Source: a virus
Virus record (IMG/VR): IMGVR_UViG_3300029787_000172
Span: 1-34,252 of that record
DNA: 34,252 nucleotides
Strand: one strand, 5' to 3'
In this document: piece after piece, positions 1 to 5,677 of the stretch
Layout of the letters: every line of letters begins with the position of its first letter
Position numbering within the stretch: position 1 is the first letter of the stretch
Notes under the pieces: generated by a model
Databases searched by the model: none
Told to the model about the DNA's origin: nothing
Seen by the model: the letters and a program-made list of their open reading frames with translations, nothing else
Translations under genes and position numbers: made by a program

Positions 1-119
1 ATTGCGGTGTAAACCTCATGCCGAAGAGTTCCAGCCACCAGAGATATGCTTTCTCCTGCCTCTCTGGATGTGTCGGTTTTGCCCGCCGCAACGGGAATGT
101 CAAAAAGGTCAGGGATCAT
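1..119 (-). CDS. Winged-helix DNA-binding protein, N-terminal part (continues from the right edge)
   Basis: This is the first 39 codons of a 94-residue protein. The rest lies at 34252-34087 on the same strand, and the joining codon (ATT, Ile) is split across the window ends. The start ATG overlaps the stop of the upstream gene (ATGA) and has an AAGGGG ribosome-binding site. The N-terminal segment contains KTDTSREAGESI, and the following TLRHEVYTAIDERG leads into a helix-turn-helix. This layout is known from small phage winged-helix proteins that read 'DTS.EAA...LR..V' and end in '..SGRR....IVW'. The role is probably regulation of early genes; that is inference from the fold and the position. 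Confidence 0.75.
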   Translation of the reverse strand, partial: MIPDLFDIPVAAGKTDTSREAGESISLVAGTLRHEVYTA

Positions 120-352
120 AAGTCATCCCCTTGCGACCAAGCATTGATGCGTTCTGTGATTTCGTTCCGCGCTTTGACAACCAGGGCTTGCGCGTCTTCA
201 AAATCTGGCAAGTCGATTTCGTCAAAAACCGTTGTCTGTTGCGCGGCTTTATTTATAAGCCGGATGCAGTTCTCAATCGATTCCTCAACGGCCTTCAAGT
301 CTTGTTCAGACTCAATATAGTCTCTACAAGAAAATTCATCTGATATTGACAT
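116..352 (-). CDS. Small acidic hypothetical protein, first gene of the leftward operon
   Basis: The protein has 78 residues if it starts at the ATG at 352, which has a good GGAGAG site just upstream. An earlier in-frame ATG at 394 would lie inside the promoter and is less likely. It is acidic and mostly helical (for example ESEQDLKAVEESIENCIRL), with no domain I recognise. It is the first gene leftward from the divergent control region and its TGA overlaps the ATG of the winged-helix gene, so the two are probably co-translated. Confidence 0.7.
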   Translation of the reverse strand: MSISDEFSCRDYIESEQDLKAVEESIENCIRLINKAAQQTTVFDEIDLPDFEDAQALVVKARNEITERINAWSQGDDL

Positions 353-383
353 TTGCTCTCTCCAAAGCGGTTTTGATGATTTG

Positions 384-411
384 ATAATAAACATTTTGTT
401 GCACCCGTCAA
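384..411 (-). promoter_or_regulatory. Leftward early promoter, sigma70-like
   Basis: On the minus strand a TTGACG -35 (406-411) is followed after 16 bases by a TATTAT -10 (384-389). Transcription would start near 377 and leave a leader of about 25 bases with a GGAGAG site before the ATG at 352. This is read from the sequence only. Confidence 0.55.
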
Positions 412-417
412 TAGCTC

Positions 418-446
418 TTTACACAAAAAAACAAATTGTTTATAAG
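418..446 (+). promoter_or_regulatory. Rightward early promoter giving a leaderless transcript
   Basis: TTTACA (418-423) and TATAAG (441-446) are separated by exactly 17 bases, each one base off the sigma70 consensus. The ATG of the cro-like gene is at 453, seven bases after the -10. Transcription would therefore begin at or within a base of the initiation codon, and there is no room for a ribosome-binding site. Confidence 0.6.
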
Positions 447-450
447 CAAT
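435..450. promoter_or_regulatory. Palindromic operator over the rightward -10 box
   Basis: ATTGTTTATAAGCAAT is a 16-base inverted repeat with one mismatched pair. It covers the -10 and ends three bases before the start codon. A dimeric helix-turn-helix repressor bound here would block rightward transcription. The cro-like protein just downstream is the obvious candidate (autoregulation); this is inference. Confidence 0.5.
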
Positions 451-452
451 CT

Positions 453-641
453 ATGACACATTCTTTATTCATCGAAATTTTGGGCGGGACCACCGCCGTT
501 GCACGGGCGCTAGACGTTAGCCCCCAGAACGTCACGAATTGGAAGCGAAGGAGTATTCCCTGGAAATACCGCTTTCGCATGGTTCGGATGGCTGAGATAA
601 AGAACGTCAGAATACCAGATAAATTCATGGAGTCACGATGA
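453..641 (+). CDS. Cro/YdaS-like helix-turn-helix regulator
   Basis: The protein has 62 residues from the ATG at 453. GGTTAVARALDVSPQNVTNW (residues 11-30) followed by KRRSIPW fits the YdaS/Cro type helix-turn-helix, where the GG..A.A..L.VS...V..W pattern sets the fold. It is the first rightward gene and opens an ATGA-overlapped operon with the HNH gene. A frame open to an ATG at 381 exists but passes through the promoter and is rejected. It probably represses its own or the divergent promoter through the palindrome at 435-450; that is inference. Confidence 0.75.
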   Translation: MTHSLFIEILGGTTAVARALDVSPQNVTNWKRRSIPWKYRFRMVRMAEIKNVRIPDKFMESR

Positions 642-1060
642 AGAGGTGCAAGCGCGACACTGTGTTCAGCCAGCTTGTGCGGGAGCGGTCTAATTGGACT
701 TGTGAGCGTTGCGGTTGCTACGTTCCCGAAGGCGAACGCCAGCGGCTTCATTGCAGCCATATCGTTTCGAGAAAATATCGGCGGTTACGGTGGGAACCAA
801 TTAACGCCGTGGCGCACTGCGCTATGTGCCACAGCCACCTAACAGATAGACCGCATGAATTTGGGCGGTGGGTTGATGAGACTTTAGGCCGTAGCGTTTC
901 GGATAGGTTGTCGGAATTGTCCCAGCCCATCGGTAAGTATTCAAAGCCACAGCTTGAAGACATTTATCAGAATTTAAAGGCCAGCCTGAAGCAGATTCAA
1001 ATGCAACGGGCCGACGGCGAAACGGGTCGGCTTGATTTTGAGAGTCCCTATGGAGAATGA
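638..1060 (+). CDS. HNH endonuclease-like protein
   Basis: The protein has 140 residues. It carries a zinc-knuckle pair CERC (22-25) and CAMC (61-64), and an HNH core of CSHI (His41), PIN (Asn56) and CHSH (His65). This is the arrangement of small phage HNH proteins that bind zinc and cut or process DNA. The C-terminal half, from about residue 90, is a predicted helical tail without a known fold. The gene overlaps cro by four bases (ATGA). It lies far from the terminase, so a recombination or nicking role is as likely as packaging; the family does not settle this. Confidence 0.75.
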   Translation: MKRCKRDTVFSQLVRERSNWTCERCGCYVPEGERQRLHCSHIVSRKYRRLRWEPINAVAHCAMCHSHLTDRPHEFGRWVDETLGRSVSDRLSELSQPIGKYSKPQLEDIYQNLKASLKQIQMQRADGETGRLDFESPYGE

Positions 1061-1211
1061 GATTACATGGTGCCAGTGGATTCCGAAAACGGAACCCGAA
1101 AGGATTGCGGAGTACGAGCGTGACGGTTGGGAAGTTCGAGAGGTTAACTGTCACCACGGCCACCATGCGGTGTTAGCGGTGAGATATGAAACAGATGTGT
1201 CAGACCTGTGA
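1050..1211 (+). CDS. Small hypothetical protein (53 aa)
   Basis: The ATG at 1050 lies 11 bases inside the end of the HNH gene and the frame runs to TGA at 1211, overlapping the next gene as well. The protein begins MENEITWCQWIPKTEPER and has a His cluster (NCHHGHHA). The tight double overlap in an early operon supports a real gene. No function can be assigned. Confidence 0.55.
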   Translation: MENEITWCQWIPKTEPERIAEYERDGWEVREVNCHHGHHAVLAVRYETDVSDL

Positions 1212-1398
1212 TGGTGAACGGATTATTTATCGTCCCGTCCGCACTCTCACGGCGGTGCGTGAGCGAGGAACTTATTTTAGTTGGCCCGAAGAGAAGTGGC
1301 TCCCAATTTTGGTACATGAAGAATGGGAGATTGGCGGCATTGATGCTTGCCCCGAGTGCCAACAGATGTCGGAAGCAGAGTTCAATGGGAGAGTGTGA
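1186..1398 (+). CDS. Small zinc-ribbon protein (70 aa)
   Basis: Two CxxC knuckles, CQTC (5-8) and CPEC (55-58), flank a beta-rich stretch (ERIIYRPVRTL..). This suggests a treble-clef or rubredoxin-type zinc ribbon. It overlaps the gene before it, and its TGA overlaps the ATG of the next gene (TGATG at 1396-1400), so it sits inside a coupled early operon. Such proteins often bind nucleic acid or a protein partner; the target is unknown. Confidence 0.65.
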   Translation: MKQMCQTCDGERIIYRPVRTLTAVRERGTYFSWPEEKWLPILVHEEWEIGGIDACPECQQMSEAEFNGRV

Positions 1399-1742
1399 TG
1401 GGCTTTGAGGATTTTTGGAAAGCATACCCGCGCAAAACTCAAAAGGCGGTGGCGAGGAAAACATTTGAGGAGATCACGGGCGGCGGGAAAATGACCTCTA
1501 CTTGTGGTGTAAAGATTTTATCGAAGGCTACGCCAGAGGAACTAATTGAGGCGGCTTTAGCTTTTCGTTGGAAAATGCGGATTGAAGAAGAACAAGAAGA
1601 GCGGTTTATTCCAATGCCATCGACTTGGTTGAACCAAGCGAGATTTGAGGATATGGACGAAGACGAACGTAGAGAACTGGCTAACAAGATGCGTACTTTG
1701 ATGGAACGCATGGAGAAGCCTCGATTGCGTGTGGTCGGCTGA
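1398..1742 (+). CDS. Stand-alone phage replication-protein C-terminal domain
   Basis: The protein has 114 residues from the ATG at 1398, coupled to the preceding stop. It starts with GFEDFWKAYPRKTQKAVARK and later has RFIPMPSTWLNQARFED. These two signatures (FW.aYPrK...A and FIP.P.TWLNQ.R.e) normally form the C-terminal end of phage replication initiator or primosomal proteins, where the domain recruits host replication factors. Here the N-terminal DNA-binding part is missing and the domain stands alone. It is the only replication-like protein in the window. A longer frame back to 1347 overlaps the previous gene and is not needed. Confidence 0.7.
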   Translation: MGFEDFWKAYPRKTQKAVARKTFEEITGGGKMTSTCGVKILSKATPEELIEAALAFRWKMRIEEEQEERFIPMPSTWLNQARFEDMDEDERRELANKMRTLMERMEKPRLRVVG

Positions 1743-2044
1743 ATAACGGCAGCACACGCGATTTAAAGCCCTACTGTGGGGTTCTGACTAGGGCAAGCCC
1801 GGTGCGTAAGGTGTGGGGGCGTCAGACGGCCAGATAGATGGTCGAAAGCAGACACCGACTAACACGCCTCTATCGGTAGTGTTAGGCCAAAAGCGAAGGC
1901 GCGGCTCCGGGAGTCAAACTTCACGCTTAAGGCTGGCACCGCCTTGGATTTAATCCAGGGTGGTCGTGCTATGCCTTAGCTCAGGACACTCACCAGGAGT
2001 CAAACTAAAGGTTAAAGAGAGTTAAGAAGAACATAGAGGGTTGA
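1743..2044 (+). ncRNA. Structured non-coding region, candidate RNA or origin
   Basis: About 300 bases have no reading frame on either strand but are dense in inverted repeats: GCCCTA/TAGGGC (1768-1773 with 1789-1794), CTAACAC/GTGTTAG (1859-1865 with 1879-1885), AAGGC/GCCTT with a 7-base loop (1929-1945) and GGAT/ATCC (1946-1956). GGGGCGT (1816-1822) can pair with ACGCCTC (1864-1870) and would compete with the second hairpin. The 11-mer GGAGTCAAACT occurs twice (1910-1920, 1996-2006). I do not recognise a known RNA family. It could be a transcribed regulatory RNA or, following a replication gene, an origin. Confidence 0.4.
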
Positions 2045-2230
2045 ATGAGATTAATTTGGGCGAGATATGAGGATGGAAATGTTGGGATTTGTCTCCAAGG
2101 TGATGGTGAGGATAGGGGTGATTATTCGATGGTCAAAATATCGGCTGACCAAGCTATCCGATTGGCTGAAGACTTTTTGGTCTTAGCGAGAGAATGTAGG
2201 GCGTCAGGTAAATATAATGAAAGCACTTAG
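2045..2230 (+). CDS. Small hypothetical protein (61 aa)
   Basis: The start ATG follows an AGAGGG site. The protein opens with a beta-hairpin-like segment (RLIWARYEDGNVGICLQGD) and ends in a helix (ISADQAIRLAEDFLVLAREC). No domain is recognised. It is the first gene after the structured gap and overlaps the next gene by 14 bases, so the pair is probably co-translated. Confidence 0.6.
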   Translation: MRLIWARYEDGNVGICLQGDGEDRGDYSMVKISADQAIRLAEDFLVLARECRASGKYNEST

Positions 2231-2651
2231 AATCGACCCCGGTGAGCCTGTAGTCATTGAGGAGACTCCGAAGGCGGGAGTCTATAGGCAGAGGCGGTTA
2301 AGTGTATTTGAACGCTGGCAGCGCGAAGGAAAGCTGGAGCGGCGTCATGCCAACGCTGCGAAGATGTTTAACTTTGATTTTGAGACAGCAAACTTTGGAG
2401 ACAACTACGCCATTGTGGATTTGGAAAAGGTGGCGAGGGTGATGGCTTCCGATCACATTGCGGTTAAAACCCTGGAAGCAAGAAAACGCGTCACCGAAGC
2501 AATTAAGGCCGTGGGCGCTATAGGCGGCGGGTATTTGTGGGATTATGTCGGGCTAGAGAAGCCGGTAACTAAAAGTGGTCAGGATGTCCGTGAAGTGTTT
2601 GGGTCGTTAAGAATTGTTTTAGACCAGCTTGCAAATCACTATTCTGTGTAG
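2217..2651 (+). CDS. DUF6456-like regulatory protein
   Basis: The protein has 144 residues. The C-terminal half (KTLEARKRVTEAIKAVGAIG, then YLWDYVGLEKPV and ending LRIVLDQLANHYSV) follows the layout of the alphaproteobacterial DUF6456 family. In that family a long helix, a Gly-rich turn, a 'vgl' helix and a terminal 'vLDrLA.HY' helix occur, often in proteins with a helix-turn-helix. The N-terminus has a basic stretch (YRQRRLSVFERWQREGK). It is the last protein gene before the second structured gap and the tandem terminators. A regulator of early-to-late switching would fit that position, but this is inference. Confidence 0.55.
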   Translation: MKALRIDPGEPVVIEETPKAGVYRQRRLSVFERWQREGKLERRHANAAKMFNFDFETANFGDNYAIVDLEKVARVMASDHIAVKTLEARKRVTEAIKAVGAIGGGYLWDYVGLEKPVTKSGQDVREVFGSLRIVLDQLANHYSV

Positions 2652-2830
2652 AAAAGGTTTGGTGGTTGCAACTGAATGTAGTATAAAAAGATACTCTGAG
2701 AGAATATATGTTGGTATTTTGGCTTAGATGGTGGATCAGTTAGGATAGCGACCTAGCGCCAGTCTAAGCAAGCTGTGAGGACAAGGGCAGTCTGGCTAGT
2801 CAAATTTTGACCGCCTCGCCGTTGCAGTAA
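2652..2830 (+). ncRNA. Second structured non-coding region upstream of tandem terminators
   Basis: These 179 bases hold no gene. The clearest structure is a 48-base hairpin at 2722-2769. GCTTAGA pairs with TCTAAGC and continues with TGG/CCA across a one-base bulge, ending in a UUAGG/CCUAG stem with a 7-base loop. A second hairpin, GTCAA-ATT-TTGAC, lies near 2798-2810 and is flanked by GGC/GCC. AGTCAAA is shared with the repeats in the first non-coding region. The stretch leads straight into two intrinsic terminators, so the early rightward transcript probably ends with this RNA. Confidence 0.4.
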
Positions 2831-2858
2831 GGGGGATCGCAAGCCCCCACGTTTTTTT
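2831..2858 (+). terminator. Intrinsic terminator T1
   Basis: GGGGG (2831-2835) pairs with CCCCC (2844-2848) over an 8-base loop, and seven T residues follow at 2852-2858. It closes the early rightward transcript. Confidence 0.7.
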
Positions 2859-2878
2859 GCCCCTCTGGGGCTTTTTTT
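2859..2878 (+). terminator. Intrinsic terminator T2, directly after T1
   Basis: GCCCC (2859-2863) and GGGGC (2867-2871) form a five-pair stem with a TCT loop, followed by seven T residues (2872-2878). It starts on the base after the T-tract of T1 and ends 11 bases before the next start codon. Confidence 0.85.
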
Positions 2879-2889
2879 ATGGGAAAATC

Positions 2890-4161
2890 ATGCAAGGCCA
2901 CATCCGTGAAATGGCTGCGCTTCTCCAGGGTATGGGGAGGGGTGGCGACACCATCCTAGCCCACATTAACCCCCAAGAGGCCATGCTGTTGGATGCGGTG
3001 ACTGATGGCGGGTCGATTAATCCTGTGACGGGGATGCCTGAGTTCTTTATGGACGAGTTTGGCGACCAAGAAGCGTTAGGGATTGGAGAGCCAGGAGAGT
3101 CGGGATATGGCACAGACCCAGACACTGGGGAAGACCATGATGCTTATTATGGTTATGAACCGGGCAGGGCCATGTTCTATTCTGAACCTCAAGTTACTAA
3201 TCCAACAAACCAACAGCTATCAGCGTTAAACACTTACGTCACAAACAATCCTTACCAAGCGCCTTCATCGTTTTTAGATACACTTAAGACTGCCGTAACA
3301 GGACTTATAGAGCTTCCTCCGAATCTTGTTGGTGTAGACCTTGAATTTACCGGCAAAGATATTTTTGGGGGAGATTTAAGCCGCGCATTGGCGGGGCGTC
3401 CTGGCAACCAGCCAGCAATGTCGGCAGAAATTAACCCACTGGGAATTGTCGGTGGCGCAGCGGCTGACCTTGCTGGTGCGTTAGTGGGTGGAGCTATTTC
3501 CCCAACAGTCAATATAGACACAAGCGGAAATGTTACGACTCACGGCGGGATTGGTAATACTATCGACCAAGTTACCGATTTTATAGCTGACCCGCCTGAC
3601 ATTGTAAGCGGCGTAACTGGTTTGCCAGCCGAAATTGCGGACGCACTTGGAATAACAACAACTCCCACCGATGAGCAACAAATAGCAAGCAATGCGGCCC
3701 CGTCGCCACTGTCCCTGACAGTGGAACCGCCAGATGCTATGGAACCGCCAGAAAATATGCAGCCTCTTGGAAGCCCCGGGGACGTGCAACCCGCACAGAC
3801 TATGCCAAACATGACGCCGATGAATGCTGTGTCGCCGCCAAGTGACGCTGCGCCATATACAGTTGTAGATGAATATTTAGATAAGGCGTATGATGTCGTT
3901 ACGGGCATCCCGAATTTTATTGCAACCATCCCTGATCGGTTAAGCCCAGCGACGGTTTCTATACCAGGGCAACAAGCCTCAACGAACACCGGCCTTCCAC
4001 CGGATTATTTTGAGGAAAGCAATGACCCGTTTTATCAAACACCGTTACAAATGACCACTCCACAACAGGTCGCTGAACAAATTATTGCACAGCAAGAGTT
4101 AGTGAATGCCTTGACCCAGCCGGGATACACCAGAGCGGGACAGGGAAGAATTTACCTTTAG
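2890..4161 (+). CDS. Putative virion protein with 'GDTILAHINPQEA' motif
   Basis: The protein has 423 residues from the ATG at 2890, which has only a weak GGGA site. The in-frame codon at 2857 lies in the terminator and is rejected. The first 50 residues (GRGGDTILAHINPQEAMLL, then GGSINPVTGMPEFF) match a motif I know from marine podovirus structural proteins, 'GD..aHI.p.Ea.lL...GG.gt.NP.TG.pEF'. The rest is low in complexity, rich in Pro, Thr, Gly and Met, and ends in a Gln-rich helix. It is the first gene after the terminators and lies before the terminase genes, an unusual place for a virion protein. The precise role is unknown. Confidence 0.6.
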   Translation: MQGHIREMAALLQGMGRGGDTILAHINPQEAMLLDAVTDGGSINPVTGMPEFFMDEFGDQEALGIGEPGESGYGTDPDTGEDHDAYYGYEPGRAMFYSEPQVTNPTNQQLSALNTYVTNNPYQAPSSFLDTLKTAVTGLIELPPNLVGVDLEFTGKDIFGGDLSRALAGRPGNQPAMSAEINPLGIVGGAAADLAGALVGGAISPTVNIDTSGNVTTHGGIGNTIDQVTDFIADPPDIVSGVTGLPAEIADALGITTTPTDEQQIASNAAPSPLSLTVEPPDAMEPPENMQPLGSPGDVQPAQTMPNMTPMNAVSPPSDAAPYTVVDEYLDKAYDVVTGIPNFIATIPDRLSPATVSIPGQQASTNTGLPPDYFEESNDPFYQTPLQMTTPQQVAEQIIAQQELVNALTQPGYTRAGQGRIYL

Positions 4162-4188
4162 CACCCTTCGGGGCCAGCGGAGATAAAT

Positions 4189-5337
4189 ATGGAAGTAATC
4201 GAAAAAGAGGTTACGGGGTTGATCCCCTATGCCTCTAACTCACGGACACACGATGACGCTCAAGTGGCTCAGATTGCCGCGTCGATAAAGGAGTTCGGGT
4301 TCAATAACCCTGTGCTTATAGACGAAACGGGTGGCATCATAGCGGGACATGGACGTGTCCTAGCGGCAAGGAAACTCAGCCTGGATAAAGTGCCAACCAT
4401 TGAATTGGCGCACCTGACTCCAAACCAACGCAAAGCATATGTCATTGCAGACAATAAGCTGGCGTTAAATGCGGGTTGGGATATGGAGATGCTCTCCCTA
4501 GAGATGGGGGACTTAGACAAGGAAGGGTTTGACCTTTCGCTGATTGGTTTTGATGACAACGAACTGGCGGAAATACTTGCAGACAAGAATGAAGGCTTAA
4601 CCGACCCCGACGAGGTGCCTGACCTACCTGACGAGCCTGTTACAAAAGAGGGTGACGTTTGGTTGTTGGGAAAGCACAGATTGATGTGCGGCGATAGCAC
4701 TAGCATCGATGCGGTTGATAAGCTGATGGATGGGGTAAAAATTGATTTAGTCCACACTGATCCTCCGTATGGCATGAACGCAGTTTCTAAGAGCGGCGTT
4801 TTATCTAAAACATACAAAGCCGACATAATCGGTGATAACAACGCAGACGTTGCAAAGGATGCGTTCAATCTGATTTACGGGATGTTTCCAGACGCCAAAC
4901 ATATTTGGTGGGGCGCAAATTATTATAGCTCCGTTCTTCCTGATAGTGAGTGTTGGATGGTGTGGGACAAGAACAACGGCAAAAGCGATCAGACAGATTG
5001 CGAATTGGCGTGGTCAAACTTTCGGAGCGTTGTGCGCCAGTTTACGCAAGCGTCAGAAAAAACAAACCGTGTCCACCCGACGCAGAAGCCCGTCAGCCTC
5101 ATGGAATGGATTATTAAGCGGTTCAAATTGTCGGCTAAGTCTATTGCGGATTTCTTTGGCGGGTCAGGGTCAACACTTATTGCAGCGGAGATACATAATA
5201 TTCCCGCTTTTGTTATGGAATACGACCCCGCGTTTTGTGATGTTATTATAAAACGCTGGCAAAACTTTACGGGCGAAAAGGCAAAGCTGGAGGATAGCGG
5301 TCAATACTTCCCGTCTATAAAAGCTGATGCCGCGTAG
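4189..5337 (+). CDS. ParB-like nuclease domain fused to DNA methyltransferase
   Basis: The protein has 382 residues. Residues 1-125 are a ParB/sulfiredoxin-type domain (LIPYASNSRTH, IAGHGR at 51-56, then IADNKLA). Residues 150-370 are a class beta DNA methyltransferase, with catalytic DPPYG at 191-195 and the cofactor motif FFGGSGST at 322-329, preceded by HPTQKP at 296. The order DPPY before FGGSG gives the beta class, methylating adenine N6 or cytosine N4. This fusion is common in phages and usually has no cognate restriction enzyme; none is seen here. It may protect phage DNA or mark it for packaging, being directly upstream of terminase. It overlaps the small terminase gene by 11 bases. 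Confidence 0.9.
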   Translation: MEVIEKEVTGLIPYASNSRTHDDAQVAQIAASIKEFGFNNPVLIDETGGIIAGHGRVLAARKLSLDKVPTIELAHLTPNQRKAYVIADNKLALNAGWDMEMLSLEMGDLDKEGFDLSLIGFDDNELAEILADKNEGLTDPDEVPDLPDEPVTKEGDVWLLGKHRLMCGDSTSIDAVDKLMDGVKIDLVHTDPPYGMNAVSKSGVLSKTYKADIIGDNNADVAKDAFNLIYGMFPDAKHIWWGANYYSSVLPDSECWMVWDKNNGKSDQTDCELAWSNFRSVVRQFTQASEKTNRVHPTQKPVSLMEWIIKRFKLSAKSIADFFGGSGSTLIAAEIHNIPAFVMEYDPAFCDVIIKRWQNFTGEKAKLEDSGQYFPSIKADAA

Positions 5338-5677
5338 TAAGGGCCAGCCAGCGTTTAAGCCAACGGACGAAGAGCGGAAGCTGGTTGAACAAATGTCGGC
5401 GGTGGGCATACCGCAGTCCAATATAGCAATGGTTCTCCGCGATGGCATTGATGACAAAACGCTGAGAAAACATTTCCGCAAGGAACTAGACACAGCGGCG
5501 ACAAAGGCCAATGCAAAAATAGGCGGCACGTTATTCAACAAGGCCGTCAACGGAGACACGTCAGCGGCAATATTCTGGGCCAAGACACGGATGGGCTGGA
5601 AAGAGACAAGCGTTCAAGAACACGCTGGCGGCGTTGCGGTTAGCATCCAGTTAAATGCAACTAAATCTGGAAATTGA
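5327..5677 (+). CDS. Terminase small subunit
   Basis: The protein has 116 residues. The N-terminal part (QPAFKPTDEERKLVEQMSAV, then GIPQSNIAMVLRDGIDDKTL) is a helix-turn-helix of the type that recognises the packaging site. FRKELDTAATKANAKIGGTL, then AAIFWAKTRMGWKE is the oligomerisation segment seen in this phage family. It overlaps both the methyltransferase gene and the large-subunit gene (23 bases), consistent with coupled translation of the packaging motor. Confidence 0.8.
   Translation: MPRSKGQPAFKPTDEERKLVEQMSAVGIPQSNIAMVLRDGIDDKTLRKHFRKELDTAATKANAKIGGTLFNKAVNGDTSAAIFWAKTRMGWKETSVQEHAGGVAVSIQLNATKSGN

Noticed and set aside
381-452. Longer N-terminus for the cro-like protein from the ATG at 381
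   Set aside because: It would be translated from DNA that holds the promoter and operator, and the extra residues look random.
1895-2010. tRNA-like fragments (GGATTTAATCC arm and GCT-AAGGCAT-AGC arm on the minus strand) in the first non-coding region
   Set aside because: No acceptor stem closes either candidate and no T-loop with the TTC(A/G)A consensus is present.
2722-2769. Complete alanine tRNA (anticodon AGC) from the 48-base hairpin
   Set aside because: There is no T arm or D arm and no CCA-type end; it is reported only as a structured RNA element.
2857-2889. Upstream in-frame start for the 423-residue protein at 2857
   Set aside because: It lies in the T-tract and stem of the intrinsic terminators; the ATG at 2890 is the first sensible start.
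4269-4868. 199-codon antisense frame inside the ParB-methyltransferase gene
   Set aside because: It lies entirely within a gene with clear catalytic motifs; the antisense translation is Ser-rich, has no domain and no ribosome site.
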